Assembly (NCBI RefSeq): GCF_002858715.1
Contig: NZ_PJZH01000010.1
Coordinates: forward strand, 62,001 to 126,000
Length of the DNA stretch: 64,000 bases
Direction of reading: 5' to 3'
Source: Chimaeribacter coloradensis
GTDB taxonomy: Bacteria > Pseudomonadota > Gammaproteobacteria > Enterobacterales > Enterobacteriaceae
A program made the translations under genes and the position numbers. Below the pieces are notes generated by a model, which was not told where the DNA came from, did not search any database, and saw only the letters and a program-made list of their open reading frames with translations. Shown piece after piece: positions 21,254 to 32,099 of the stretch. Position 1 is the first letter of the stretch. Every line of letters begins with the position of its first letter.

Positions 21254-22041
21254 TGACCCTTTCACTCCGCGCCCTGTTGCAGCAGGGCGCACGTCTGGCA
21301 CAGGCCGCCCGCTATAGCTGGCACACCCGGCTGGCGGCGCTGGCCGGTATGCCGTTGCTGCTGGTGGGCTGCATGCAGGGCGGCGGGCAGGGTGCGGCGA
21401 TCGCCGCGCCGGAAAAAATCCCCGACAAACAGGTCATCGATTTCCGCGTCGCCTCCTGCGACACCCTTTGGGATCTCGATGACAAAGATTTCACGGAGAA
21501 CCCGCTCTACTGGCTGCGGGCGATGGACTGCGCTGACCGCCTGGGGGCTGCCCAGGCACGCCTGCTGGGCAAATCGATCGTGGTCACCTCCTGGGAGAGC
21601 GCCTTCCGCCAGGGGATTCTGCTCTCCAGCGCTGCGCCTGCCGCCGGCGAGCGCCGCCTGCTGCTGGGGAAAGTGAACCTCTACCGGGCGCAGATGCCCG
21701 GCTCGCTGCGGCCGCTGGTGCAGCTCTGGCGTGAGCGCCAGAATCTGGAAATTGTGCTGAACGATGACCGCGCCAAAGCGCAGCGTGCGCAGGAGGCGGC
21801 CGCTGCCCAGCTTGAGGCGCTGCACCAGTCGCAGGCGCTGCTGCAAAGCAAACTCAATGAGACCCGGCAGAAGCTGGAAAACCTCACCGACATTGAACGC
21901 CAGCTCTCCTCCCGCAAGCAGTTGCAGGGTGACATGCCCGAGGGGGGCGAGGGCCGCAGCCTCCATCATGTCGGGCCGGAAGAGACCTATACGCCGCCCG
22001 CCGCACAACGCAGCGATGTGCCCACCCCCGTCAACCATTAA
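21250..22041 (+). CDS. qseG: outer-membrane lipoprotein GlrG/QseG
   Basis: Accessory protein of the GlrK/GlrR system; in E. coli QseG is an outer-membrane lipoprotein that modulates QseE activity. 263 residues. An unusually long N-terminal region ends in a lipobox MPLLLVGC near residue 38-41. The family block NPLYWLRAMDCADRLG follows, with a coiled-coil-prone segment (about residues 180-225) ending KLENLTDIERQLSSRKQ. An internal start would give a shorter signal peptide. Lies between glrK (four-base overlap) and glrR (14-base gap). Confidence 0.9.
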   Translation: MMTLSLRALLQQGARLAQAARYSWHTRLAALAGMPLLLVGCMQGGGQGAAIAAPEKIPDKQVIDFRVASCDTLWDLDDKDFTENPLYWLRAMDCADRLGAAQARLLGKSIVVTSWESAFRQGILLSSAAPAAGERRLLLGKVNLYRAQMPGSLRPLVQLWRERQNLEIVLNDDRAKAQRAQEAAAAQLEALHQSQALLQSKLNETRQKLENLTDIERQLSSRKQLQGDMPEGGEGRSLHHVGPEETYTPPAAQRSDVPTPVNH

Positions 22042-22055
22042 GGAGCGTCAGGGAG

Positions 22056-23396
22056 ATGACCCAACGCAAACCCGCCAATCTGTTACTGGTCGATGACGAT
22101 CCCAGCCTGCTGAAACTGCTGGGGATGCGCCTGACCAGCGAGGGCTTCAGCGTCACCACCGCCGCCAGCGGGCAGGAGGCGTTGCGGCTGCTGGCGCGTG
22201 AAAAAATTGATCTGGTGATAAGCGATTTACGCATGGACGAGATGGACGGCCTGGCGCTGTTCGCCGAAATCCAGAAACATCAGCCCGGGATGCCGGTGAT
22301 CATCCTCACCGCCCACGGCTCAATCCCGGATGCGGTGGCCGCCACCCAGCAGGGCGTGTTCAGCTTCCTCACCAAACCGGTGGATCGCGATGCACTCTAC
22401 AAAGCGATCGATGAGGCGCTGGCCCTGACCACCGCCTCCGCCACCGATGAGCGCTGGCGTGAGGCGATTGTCACCCGCAGCCCGCTGATGCTGCGCCTGC
22501 TGGAGCAGGCGCGGATGGTGGCGCAATCGGACGTCAGCGTGCTGATCAACGGCCAGAGCGGCACCGGCAAAGAGGTGCTGGCGCAGGCGATCCATGCCGC
22601 CAGCCCGCGGGCGAACAAGCCCTTTATCGCCATTAACTGCGGGGCGCTGCCGGAGCAGTTGCTGGAGTCTGAGCTGTTCGGCCACGCCAAAGGTGCCTTT
22701 ACCGGTGCCGTCAGCCAGCGGGAGGGGCTATTCCAGGCGGCGGAGGGCGGCACGCTGTTTCTGGATGAGATCGGCGACATGCCGCTCTCGCTCCAGGTCA
22801 AGCTGCTGCGGGTGTTGCAGGAGCGCAAAGTGCGCCCGCTCGGCAGCAACCGGGATCTGGACGTCAATGTGCGCATCCTCTCCGCCACCCACCGCGACCT
22901 GCCGAAAGTGATGGCCAAAGGGGAGTTCCGCGAGGATCTCTTCTACCGGCTGAATGTGGTCAACCTGAAACTGCCTGCCCTGAATGAGCGGCCGGAGGAT
23001 ATTCCGCTGCTCGCCAACCACCTGCTGCGCGAGGCGGCGTTGCGCCACAAGCCGTTTGTGCGCAGCTTCTCGGCAGATGCGATGCGGCGGCTGATGGCCG
23101 CAGGCTGGCCGGGCAACGTACGCCAGCTGGTGAACGTGATTGAGCAGTGTGTGGCGCTGACCACCGCCCCGGTGATCAGCGACGCGCTGGTGGAGCAGGC
23201 GCTGGAGGGGGAAAACACCGTGTTGCCGACCTTCGCCGAGGCGCGGAACCAGTTCGAGCTGCACTATCTGCGCAAGCTGTTGCAGATCGCCAAAGGCAAT
23301 GTCACCCAGGCCGCGCGTATGGCGGGGCGCAACCGCACGGAGTTTTACAAGCTGCTGTCGCGCCATGAACTCGATGCCAATGACTTTAAAGAGTAA
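22056..23396 (+). CDS. glrR: sigma-54 response regulator GlrR (QseF)
   Basis: Activator of the sigma-54 promoter of glmY. Receiver domain with phospho-acceptor Asp57 in VISDLRMDEMDG. AAA+ domain with Walker A GQSGTGKE, the sigma-54 contact loop GAFTGA, and Walker B in GGTLFLDEIGDM. C-terminal helix-turn-helix ending GNVTQAARMAGRNRTEFYKLL. 446 residues against 444 in E. coli. Three matching binding sites lie upstream of glmY in this window, closing the regulatory circuit. Confidence 0.97.
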   Translation: MTQRKPANLLLVDDDPSLLKLLGMRLTSEGFSVTTAASGQEALRLLAREKIDLVISDLRMDEMDGLALFAEIQKHQPGMPVIILTAHGSIPDAVAATQQGVFSFLTKPVDRDALYKAIDEALALTTASATDERWREAIVTRSPLMLRLLEQARMVAQSDVSVLINGQSGTGKEVLAQAIHAASPRANKPFIAINCGALPEQLLESELFGHAKGAFTGAVSQREGLFQAAEGGTLFLDEIGDMPLSLQVKLLRVLQERKVRPLGSNRDLDVNVRILSATHRDLPKVMAKGEFREDLFYRLNVVNLKLPALNERPEDIPLLANHLLREAALRHKPFVRSFSADAMRRLMAAGWPGNVRQLVNVIEQCVALTTAPVISDALVEQALEGENTVLPTFAEARNQFELHYLRKLLQIAKGNVTQAARMAGRNRTEFYKLLSRHELDANDFKE

Positions 23397-23439
23397 AAAA
23401 CGGGAGGGGCGCGGCGCGGGGCAGGGCGGCCACGGCTAA

Positions 23440-24015
<576 letters not shown>

Positions 24016-24057
24016 CGCCTCCCGTTACCGGGCGGGATCGCTCCCGCCCGCAGGCTG

Positions 24058-25251
24058 TCAGACCACTTTATGCGGGCCGAACACCTCATAATGCAGGCGA
24101 TCGGCGCTGACCCCCAGATCCAGCAGCTGGCGCGCCGCGAACTGCATAAAGGGCACCGGGCCGCACAGGTAGATCTGCAACGCCGGGTCGCGCAGGGTGC
24201 CGGCCAGCGGTGCCAGATCCATCATCCCTTCCGTATCATACTGCTCTCCTTTTACATCCCCTTCCGCCGGTACGCGATACCAGACATGACGCTGCAAAGA
24301 CGGCATTTTTGCCTCGACAGCCGCCACTTCCTGCGCGAACGCATGGACAGGGCCGTTCTCTGCTGCGTGCAGCCACCAGACCGGCGCGCGGTGCTGGCTA
24401 TCGCACAGGACATGCAGCATCCCCAGCATCGGGGTCTGCCCGACGCCGGCGGAGATCAGCGCCACCGGCGTATCCGGTGAGACATCCATATAAAAATCGC
24501 CATGCGGGGCCGCCAGGTTGACCACGGTGCCGACCTGCGCCACATCGTGCAGGTAGTTGGAGGCCTGGCCGCCGCCTTCGCGTTTGACCGCAATCCGGTA
24601 ACTGTGGCCGTTCGGGCTTTGGGTCAGTGAGTACTGGCGGATCTGCTGGTATTCATTAAACGCCTCATCCCGGATGTAGACGGAGATGTACTGCCCCGGC
24701 TGATAATCCGCAACCGGCTTGCCGTCCACCGGTGCCAGCTCAATGCTGGTGATCACCTCACTCTGGGGTGTTTTCGCCACAATGCGGAACGCCCGCAGCC
24801 CTTCCCAGCCGCCGGGTTTGGCCGCCGTCTGCTGGTAGATCTGGCTTTCACGCTGGATAAACACCTCCGCCAGCACGCCATACGCCTTGCCCCAGGCGTC
24901 CAGCACCTCCTGGCCCGGGCTGAGCATCTCATCCAGCGTTGCCAGCAGGTTTTCCCCCACAATCGCATACTGCTCCGGGCGGATGTTCAGGCTGGTGTGT
25001 TTCTGCGCAATCTTCTCCACCGCCGGCAGAATCGCCGGCAGGTTCTCAATGTTGGCCGCATAGGCGCAGATGGCATTAAACAGCGCCTCACGCTGGTCAC
25101 CTTTCATCTGGTGGCTCATGTTGAACACATGTTTCAGCTCAGGGTGGCGGCCCAGCATCCGGTCATAAAAATGGGCTGTCAGGGCAGGGCCGGTGGCTAC
25201 CAGCGCGGGAATGGTGGATTTGATGGTGGCGATAGTGGCGGTATCAAGCAT
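24058..25251 (-). CDS. hmp: flavohemoprotein (nitric oxide dioxygenase)
   Basis: Oxidises NO to nitrate aerobically and reduces it anaerobically. The N-terminal globin domain (about residues 1-140) starts [11 protein letters not shown] and has the proximal haem His in [13 protein letters not shown] context ([11 protein letters not shown]). A ferredoxin-reductase-like domain with FAD (RQYSLT) and NAD(P)H ([13 protein letters not shown]) motifs ends in the family tail EVFGPHKVV. The ATG at 25251 gives 397 residues (E. coli 396). Divergent from glyA, with an NsrR site directly upstream. Confidence 0.97.
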   Translation of the reverse strand: MLDTATIATIKSTIPALVATGPALTAHFYDRMLGRHPELKHVFNMSHQMKGDQREALFNAICAYAANIENLPAILPAVEKIAQKHTSLNIRPEQYAIVGENLLATLDEMLSPGQEVLDAWGKAYGVLAEVFIQRESQIYQQTAAKPGGWEGLRAFRIVAKTPQSEVITSIELAPVDGKPVADYQPGQYISVYIRDEAFNEYQQIRQYSLTQSPNGHSYRIAVKREGGGQASNYLHDVAQVGTVVNLAAPHGDFYMDVSPDTPVALISAGVGQTPMLGMLHVLCDSQHRAPVWWLHAAENGPVHAFAQEVAAVEAKMPSLQRHVWYRVPAEGDVKGEQYDTEGMMDLAPLAGTLRDPALQIYLCGPVPFMQFAARQLLDLGVSADRLHYEVFGPHKVV

Positions 25252-25288
25252 GAGGTGCTCCTGGGGACGCGCAGCGTCAGAATTATAA

Positions 25289-25311
25289 ATGATGCATTTT
25301 AAATGCATCTT
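25289..25311 (-). promoter_or_regulatory. NsrR operator of hmp
   Basis: Read on the minus strand, the 23 bases match the NsrR palindrome (two 11-bp arms, core GATGCAT...ATGCATC, one central base) in all but one position. It lies 38 bases upstream of the hmp start. NsrR is the [4Fe-4S] NO sensor that represses hmp, so NO would induce the gene. Confidence 0.9.
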
Positions 25312-25467
25312 ATAACGCACGCCCCAGGCTGTAAATAGCCTTTTATTTGTTAAGGTTTTGTAATAATGAGAGATGCCTTCCAAAGGTGAAATATTTGCCC
25401 CTGTAAATCGACAAAAACCGGGTGAATCTGGCTGGAAAACCAGATGAGAAACCCTTGTGCAGCCACA

Positions 25468-25483
25468 AGCCAACCGTTTGCGT
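25468..25483. promoter_or_regulatory. PurR box upstream of glyA
   Basis: AGCCAACCGTTTGCGT is the inverted form of a PurR palindrome, with the right half (CGTTTGCGT) perfect and the left half degenerate. It is about 100 bases upstream of glyA, whose E. coli homologue is a known PurR target. No confident -35/-10 pair was assigned. Confidence 0.7.
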
Positions 25484-25585
25484 AAAAAGCTGGCGTCAGC
25501 CCTATGGCCGCAGGCAAAAACAGTTTACACTGTGCCGCATATCCCGTCCGGGGTCGTTTAATTGAGTGTGAGTCAGGAGAAGCAG

Positions 25586-26839
<1,254 letters not shown>

Positions 26840-26895
26840 CCCCCGCTGACCCGCCACAGGGCTGCGCCCCGGGCAGGAAGGTTGCATACAAAAAA

Positions 26896-26922
26896 GGTAC
26901 TGCCCGGCAGTACCTTTTTTTC
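26896..26922 (+). terminator. rho-independent terminator of glyA
   Basis: GGTACTGCC at 26896-26904 pairs with GGCAGTACC at 26906-26914 and is followed by eight T. An A-run precedes it, so it could also work on the other strand. Confidence 0.88.
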
Positions 26923-27099
26923 GCCTGTGCTTTTTTGCACCGGCTTTTTTGCCTATAGTCTTTTGCCTGACCCCAGGCCCTGCCGCCGCGGGGCGGAATC
27001 AGGGGCGGGCGTTGCCGCCTTATCAACAGGAACGGGTGCCGACGCACCCGGCGCAAGGCAGCGCTGCGTTTACCGGCTCTGCCTGTTATCGGAGATACC

Positions 27100-28245
27100 A
27101 TGGTTTTGCCTTCCCCCTTCTGGCTGGGACTCAGCTACTTCACCTACTTCTTCGCCTACGGCATCTTTTTGCCGTTCTTTGCCACCTGGCTGAAAGGCGA
27201 GGGGCTGGACGCCCAACAAATCGGCCTGCTGCTGGGCATCGGCATGGTGGCCCGCTTCTCAGGGACGCTGCTGCTGGCCCCGGCCGTGAAACAGGCATCG
27301 CAACTGGTGGCGGCCCTGCGCCTGATCGCGTTAATGGCGCTGGTCTGCTGCATCGGTTTCTGGTTCGGCACCGGCTGGGCGTGGCTGATGCTGGTGATGG
27401 CCGGGTTTAACCTCTTCTTTGGCCCGCTGGTACCGATGAGTGACGCCCTGGCCGGCACCTGGCAGCGGCAGATCCAGCTCGACTACGGCAAAGTGCGGGT
27501 CTGGGGATCGCTGGCATTTGTGGTTGGCTCCGCCTTTACCGGCAAGATGATCGCCGTATTCGGGCATCACGCCATTCTGGCCGCGCTGACGGCCGGGCTG
27601 GCCGCCATGCTGCTCGGTATGCTGCTGCGCCCGGCGGTGATGCCGCGTGCCGACGCCCAGGCCGCAGGCGACGGCGCGGTGCCCTGGCGGGCGCTGCTGG
27701 GCCAGCCGCCGGTGCGCCGGTTCCTGCTCTGCGTGACCTTATTGCAGGGGGCGCACGCCGGGTATTACAGCTTCAGCGCGCTCTACTGGCAGGAGTCAGG
27801 CTATTCGGCGTCGGTGGTGGGTTATCTCTGGTCGCTGGGTGTGGTGGCGGAAGTGCTGGTGTTTACCTTCAGCCGCCAGCTCTTCTCCCGCTGGAGCGCC
27901 CGCCGGCTGCTGCTGCTTTCCGCCTGCTGCGGGGTGGTACGCTGGGCGTTGATGGGCAGCTTTATCGCCCTGCCGTGGCTGGTGGTGATTCAGCTCCTGC
28001 ACTGCGGCAGCTTCACGGTATGCCACCTCGCCGCCATGCGCTTTATTTCAGCGCGTGCGCCGCGTGAGGTGATCCGTTTGCAGGCCGCCTATTCAGCGCT
28101 GGCGATGGGCGGCGGCATTGCGGTGATGACGGTGATCGCCGGTTTCCTGTTCCAGCATCTTCACCAGCAGGTGTTCTGGGTGATGGCGCTGGTGGCGTTC
28201 CCGGCGGTTTTCCTGCGCCCGCAGGTGCAGGCCGCAGGCCGCTGA
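27100..28245 (+). CDS. hcaT: MFS transporter HcaT (3-phenylpropionate permease family)
   Basis: Twelve-helix major facilitator protein of the PPP/nucleoside-proton symporter type. Starts MVLPSPFWLGLSYFTYFFAYG and contains LDYGKVRVWGSLAFV, LQGAHAGYYSFSALYWQ and the LWSLGVVAEV helix, all shared with E. coli HcaT (379 residues; 381 here). In E. coli hcaT lies beside the hca phenylpropionate catabolic cluster; no hca enzymes are present here, so the physiological substrate is uncertain. Convergent with csiE, with a gap of five bases. Confidence 0.9.
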   Translation: MVLPSPFWLGLSYFTYFFAYGIFLPFFATWLKGEGLDAQQIGLLLGIGMVARFSGTLLLAPAVKQASQLVAALRLIALMALVCCIGFWFGTGWAWLMLVMAGFNLFFGPLVPMSDALAGTWQRQIQLDYGKVRVWGSLAFVVGSAFTGKMIAVFGHHAILAALTAGLAAMLLGMLLRPAVMPRADAQAAGDGAVPWRALLGQPPVRRFLLCVTLLQGAHAGYYSFSALYWQESGYSASVVGYLWSLGVVAEVLVFTFSRQLFSRWSARRLLLLSACCGVVRWALMGSFIALPWLVVIQLLHCGSFTVCHLAAMRFISARAPREVIRLQAAYSALAMGGGIAVMTVIAGFLFQHLHQQVFWVMALVAFPAVFLRPQVQAAGR

Positions 28246-28250
28246 TCGGG

Positions 28251-29531
28251 TCAGGGGCTCTCCAGCAGGGCGCGGATCTGCATACGCTGCGCTTTGCCCA
28301 GCGGCAGCTCCACGTGCAGCATCGGCAGCGTGATCGCCGGTTCATCGGCCGGGTAGGGGGTGATGACCAGCGTCACCCCCTGCGGCGGGCCGTGGTGCAG
28401 AAAGTGGGAGAGCGGCTGGTATTTCACTGAAAGCGGCAGCAGTGTCGCTTCGCGGATATGCTGCTCCACCGCGGTTTCCAGCGCCGGGTTGCCGTTGGTC
28501 AGCAGCAGCACCTGCTTCTCCTGCAAGGCGTTGCCCTGCATCAGCCAGGCACCAAAGCAGATGGTAATCAGCCCCGCCTCCTCCGGTGACAGCCGCAGGT
28601 TATACACCGCTTCAAACTCCTCCAGCGCTTCCAGCGTAGTGCGCATCAGCCGCGGGTACATGCGCGTCACCTCTTCCAGTAAGGTGTGATCGATGCCGAT
28701 GCCGAAGCGGCAACGCTCAATCGCCGCGCCCAGGTGGGTAAACAGCTGGCCTGCCAGCCCCTCCCGGCTGCTGAAACTCATCCCGGCAATCTGCTGGAAG
28801 CGCACAATCAGCCGGTGCACCTCCTCCTGCAACTGCCGGTCTTCCGGTGCTTCGCTGTTACCATACTGGTGGGTTTTCAACAGGGTAAACAGCAGGATCA
28901 GGAAATCCCGCTCGGCGTCACAGGGGGGCAGGCGAAAATGGTGGGTCAGGGCGTCAGCCAGGTAGCCTGCTGCCTCGCACTCACTTTTCTGCCGCAGCCA
29001 GCCGAGCTGAGGGGAGGTAAAACCGGGGTGGCAGAGCTGATGGTGGCAGGTCAGGCAATATTTGATAAACAGGCAGAGGAAGTGCCGGTCGCGGGCAGTG
29101 ACCTGCCGCCGCAGCCGCACCTCCGCCTGCTCAATCAGGGTATGCAGCAACTGGTTGGTCTCCTCCTCCCCCGCCTGGTGGAAAGGGGACAGCCCCTGAT
29201 GCAGGGCCGCGGCCGCGTGCTGCGTGGTAAAGTCCGGTGAGATGCGCAGGGCGCGCCGCAACCAGTGGAAAAAGCATAAACGCTGGTTAAGTGAGCTGCC
29301 GGAAAGGCGGCAGGTGCCCGTTTCATCCAGCAGCAGGTCCAGATGGTGGAAGCGCTGGATTTCACCGGCAACCGCAGCGACATCCTGCCGGGTTGTGGGG
29401 AGGTCAACGCCATTGATTTGGCTGATCTTCTCCAGGCGCACCGCAGGCGAGAGCGCATACAACATCAGGACGATATGGCAGCGCCGTTGTTGACCGGAGA
29501 GCTCAGGCACAGAGGAGGAGGCCAGGCTCAT
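28251..29531 (-). CDS. csiE: stationary phase inducible protein CsiE
   Basis: 426 residues, the E. coli length when the ATG at 29531 (AGAAGG Shine-Dalgarno) is used. N-terminal helix-turn-helix-like region, a NQRLCFFHWLRRALR block, and a central PRD-like helical domain. Conserved GIDHTLLEEVTRMYPRLMRTT and ITICFGAWLMQGNALQEKQVLLLTNGNP precede a C-terminal IIB-like part. In E. coli csiE is induced by sigma-S and cAMP-CRP; its molecular role is unknown. Domain likeness to PTS-regulated antiterminators is a family-level inference. Confidence 0.92.
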   Translation of the reverse strand: MSLASSSVPELSGQQRRCHIVLMLYALSPAVRLEKISQINGVDLPTTRQDVAAVAGEIQRFHHLDLLLDETGTCRLSGSSLNQRLCFFHWLRRALRISPDFTTQHAAAALHQGLSPFHQAGEEETNQLLHTLIEQAEVRLRRQVTARDRHFLCLFIKYCLTCHHQLCHPGFTSPQLGWLRQKSECEAAGYLADALTHHFRLPPCDAERDFLILLFTLLKTHQYGNSEAPEDRQLQEEVHRLIVRFQQIAGMSFSSREGLAGQLFTHLGAAIERCRFGIGIDHTLLEEVTRMYPRLMRTTLEALEEFEAVYNLRLSPEEAGLITICFGAWLMQGNALQEKQVLLLTNGNPALETAVEQHIREATLLPLSVKYQPLSHFLHHGPPQGVTLVITPYPADEPAITLPMLHVELPLGKAQRMQIRALLESP

Positions 29532-29679
29532 GAACACCTTCTGACGATTGCTTCATTGTGAGGAGTAAGCATAGCAAAGGGGCCGCCAGGCCGCGCCGGG
29601 CGCGCGGTTTTTTGCTCCGGCTTTGAAGCGGCATCACACTTATTTTCCCCGGAATAAGCGACGGCGCAGTGCCGCAGGC

Positions 29680-29708
29680 AAAAAAAATGCCGCCCGGGTG
29701 GGCGGCAT
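29680..29708 (-). terminator. terminator of suhB
   Basis: On the minus strand ATGCCGCCC and GGGCGGCAT form a perfect 9-bp stem with a four-base loop, followed by a run of seven T, 22 bases after the suhB stop. Confidence 0.9.
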
Positions 29709-29729
29709 CACAAAATTTGTGCAGATAAA

Positions 29730-30533
29730 TTAACGTTTCAGCGCTTCGCTCAGCTCTTCACGCATGGTGCTCAGCAGGGATTTCACCACGCGCGGGTTAC
29801 CGGCCACGATATTGCCGGAGTTGAAGTGGTTATGGCCGCCCACGAAGTCGGTCACGATACCGCCCGCTTCACGCACCAGCAGCTCACCACCGGCGAAGTC
29901 CCACGGCTTCAGGCCGATCTCAAAGAAACCGTCCACACGGCCGGCGGCCACATAGGCCAGATCCAGCGCAGCGGAACCGGTGCGGCGGAAGTCTGCACAC
30001 TGGGTGAAGAGTTTGCCGACCATGTTGATGTACGGGGTCGCGTGCTGTTTCAGTTTGAACGGGAAACCGGTCGCCAGAATGGTGCCGTCCAGATCGCGGG
30101 CGTTGCCGCCGCGCAGGCGGTAGCCGTTCAGCTGCGCGCCCTGGCCGCGGGTCGCGGTGAACAGCTCATTGCGCATCGGATCGTAAACCACGGCCACTTC
30201 CGTACGGCCTTTGATGCGTACGGCAATGGAGACCGCGAAGTGCGGCAGGCGTTTGATGAAGTTGGTGGTGCCATCCAGTGGGTCGATAATCCATTGTACA
30301 TCCTGGTCTTCACCGGCCAGTTCACCACGCTCTTCGGTGATGATGGTGTGCTGTGGGTAAGAGCGGCGGATCACGTCGATAATCAGGTGCTCAGCGTCAC
30401 GATCAACGTTGGTGACGAAGTCATTGGTGCCTTTCTGGCTCGCTTCAACAGCGTCCGGAGTTTCGTAGTTTTTGGCAATCAGGTTACCGGCCTTACGCGC
30501 AGCGCGCACGGCGATGGTGAGCATCGGATGCAT
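29730..30533 (-). CDS. suhB: inositol-1-monophosphatase / Nus factor SuhB
   Basis: Mg2+-dependent inositol monophosphatase-fold protein that in E. coli also acts with NusA on rRNA antitermination complexes. Metal site motif WIDPLDGTTNFIKRLPHF and C-terminal GLKPWDFAGGELLVREAGG are present. The ATG at 30533 gives 267 residues, identical in length to E. coli; the upstream extension has no homology. Divergent from trmJ, as in E. coli. Confidence 0.97.
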   Translation of the reverse strand: MHPMLTIAVRAARKAGNLIAKNYETPDAVEASQKGTNDFVTNVDRDAEHLIIDVIRRSYPQHTIITEERGELAGEDQDVQWIIDPLDGTTNFIKRLPHFAVSIAVRIKGRTEVAVVYDPMRNELFTATRGQGAQLNGYRLRGGNARDLDGTILATGFPFKLKQHATPYINMVGKLFTQCADFRRTGSAALDLAYVAAGRVDGFFEIGLKPWDFAGGELLVREAGGIVTDFVGGHNHFNSGNIVAGNPRVVKSLLSTMREELSEALKR

Positions 30534-30653
30534 GGGATATCTTCCAACTAGGATGTTAAAGAACGGGAAACGGCGCGCAGTATAGCAGGGCTTCTGAAAA
30601 ATACCTACGGTTGTGTTAGCATGGGCCGATTTTCCGCAACCTTCAGAGTTCCT

Positions 30654-31373
30654 ATGCTGCACAATATCCGCATTGTCCTGGTTGAGACCTCTCATACCGG
30701 TAACATGGGCTCCACCGCCCGTGCCATGAAAACCATGGGCCTCACCAACCTCTATCTGGTGAACCCGCTGGTGAAGCCCGATTCCCAGGCCATTTCGCTG
30801 GCCGCTGGTGCCAGTGACGTCATCGGCAACGCCACCATTGTTGACACGCTGGACGAGGCGCTGGCCGGGTGCAGCCTGGTGGTCGGCACCAGCGCCCGTT
30901 CACGCACCCTGCCGTGGCCGATGCTGGAGCCGCGCGAGTGCGGCGTGAAGTGTTCGGAAGCCGCCCAGAGCGCCCCGGTGGCGCTGGTGTTTGGCCGTGA
31001 ACGCGTTGGCCTGACCAACGAGGAGTTACAGAAGTGTAACTATCACGTCTGCATTCCGGCCAACCCGGAGTACAGCTCGCTGAACCTGGCGATGGCCGTC
31101 CAGCTGATTGCCTATGAGGTGCGGGTTGCCTGGCTGGACCAGCAGCAGCGCGGCCAGGCCCCGGCTGCGGAAGAAGAATACCCGCTGGTAGACGATCTCG
31201 AGCGTTTTTACGGCCACCTGGAGCAGGTATTACAGCAGACCGGCTTTATCCGCCCGCAGCACCCGGGGCAGGTGATGAGCCGCCTCCGCCGCCTGTTTAC
31301 CCGCGCACGGCCGGAAACGCAGGAGCTGAACATCCTGCGCGGCATCCTGACCTCGATTGAGAAAAAGCAGTAA
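30654..31373 (+). CDS. trmJ: tRNA (cytidine32/uridine32-2'-O)-methyltransferase
   Basis: SPOUT-class methyltransferase that 2'-O-methylates position 32 of several tRNAs using SAM. N-terminal [20 protein letters not shown] and the trefoil-knot segments [15 protein letters not shown] and [18 protein letters not shown] are characteristic. The ATG at 30654 gives 239 residues (E. coli 246); an upstream in-frame start lacks homology. A dyad with a short T-run at about 31409-31445 follows. Sits upstream of iscR, as usual. Confidence 0.95.
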   Translation: MLHNIRIVLVETSHTGNMGSTARAMKTMGLTNLYLVNPLVKPDSQAISLAAGASDVIGNATIVDTLDEALAGCSLVVGTSARSRTLPWPMLEPRECGVKCSEAAQSAPVALVFGRERVGLTNEELQKCNYHVCIPANPEYSSLNLAMAVQLIAYEVRVAWLDQQQRGQAPAAEEEYPLVDDLERFYGHLEQVLQQTGFIRPQHPGQVMSRLRRLFTRARPETQELNILRGILTSIEKKQ

Positions 31374-31452
31374 TCTATCCAGTCTCTTGAAAAACAGGCA
31401 ATTTGTGGCGGCATTTCAACCGGATAGCGGGTGGAATGCCGTTTTGCCGTTA

Positions 31453-31510
31453 ATACTTGACTGTTTCACTAGGTTAAATAGTTGACTGAAATACTCGGGA
31501 ATGGCAGACT
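31453..31510 (+). promoter_or_regulatory. iscR promoter with two type 1 IscR sites
   Basis: Two tandem copies of the ATAsyyGACTrwww type 1 IscR motif: 31453-31476 (ATACTTGACTGTTTCACT core) and 31478-31502 (ATAGTTGACTGAAATACTC core). The second overlaps the -35 TTGACT at 31482-31487, with CAGACT as a -10 candidate at 31505-31510 after 17 bases. In E. coli holo-IscR binds such a pair to repress the isc operon, so the feedback control region looks intact here. Confidence 0.87.
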
Positions 31511-31552
31511 CGGGGCCATATTTCATCCCCTATTTAACAGGTAAGAGTAGCC

Positions 31553-32050
31553 ATGAGACTGACATCCAAGGGTCGTTATGCCGTAACTGCTATGCTGGAC
31601 GTAGCACTTCACTCCCAGGAAGGGCCGGTACCGTTAGCCGATATTTCTGAACGTCAGGGCATTTCGCTCTCCTACCTGGAACAGCTGTTCTCGCGTCTGC
31701 GTAAAAATGGCCTGGTGGCCAGCGTGCGCGGGCCGGGCGGTGGTTACCTGCTGGGCAAAGACGTGGCAGAGATCGCAGTCGGTGAAGTGATCATGGCCGT
31801 GGACGAATCCATTGACGCCACCCGTTGCCAGGGCAAAGAGGGCTGCCAGGGCGGTGACCGCTGCCTGACCCATACCCTGTGGCGTGACCTGAGCGAGCGT
31901 ATCAGCAGCTTCCTGAACAACATCACGCTGGCTGAACTGGTTAACAACCAGGAAGTGCTGGACGTGGCTGACCGCCAAAACCATGAAACCCGCCGTATCC
32001 CTTCTGCTGTGCGTCCTCAGGAAGCGATCAATGTAAATCTGCGTTCCTGA
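31553..32050 (+). CDS. iscR: Fe-S cluster-responsive regulator IscR
   Basis: Rrf2-family transcription factor. The winged helix is in residues 1-60 ([20 protein letters not shown]). The [2Fe-2S] ligands Cys92, Cys98, Cys104 and His107 are all present in [17 protein letters not shown]. 165 residues against 162 in E. coli. Normally the holo form represses iscRSUA-hscBA-fdx-iscX and the apo form activates suf genes. Here the operon behind it has been cut to iscR-iscS, so its main output may now be suf or other targets (inference). Confidence 0.97.
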   Translation: MRLTSKGRYAVTAMLDVALHSQEGPVPLADISERQGISLSYLEQLFSRLRKNGLVASVRGPGGGYLLGKDVAEIAVGEVIMAVDESIDATRCQGKEGCQGGDRCLTHTLWRDLSERISSFLNNITLAELVNNQEVLDVADRQNHETRRIPSAVRPQEAINVNLRS

Positions 32051-32099
32051 GCCGGACGCGTTACACTGACGTTTTTGTGATGTACGGAGTTGAAGAGTA

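Noticed and set aside
26949..27410. 153-residue frame over the start of hcaT
   Set aside because: Different frame from hcaT, whose membrane helices and family start are clear; no homology.
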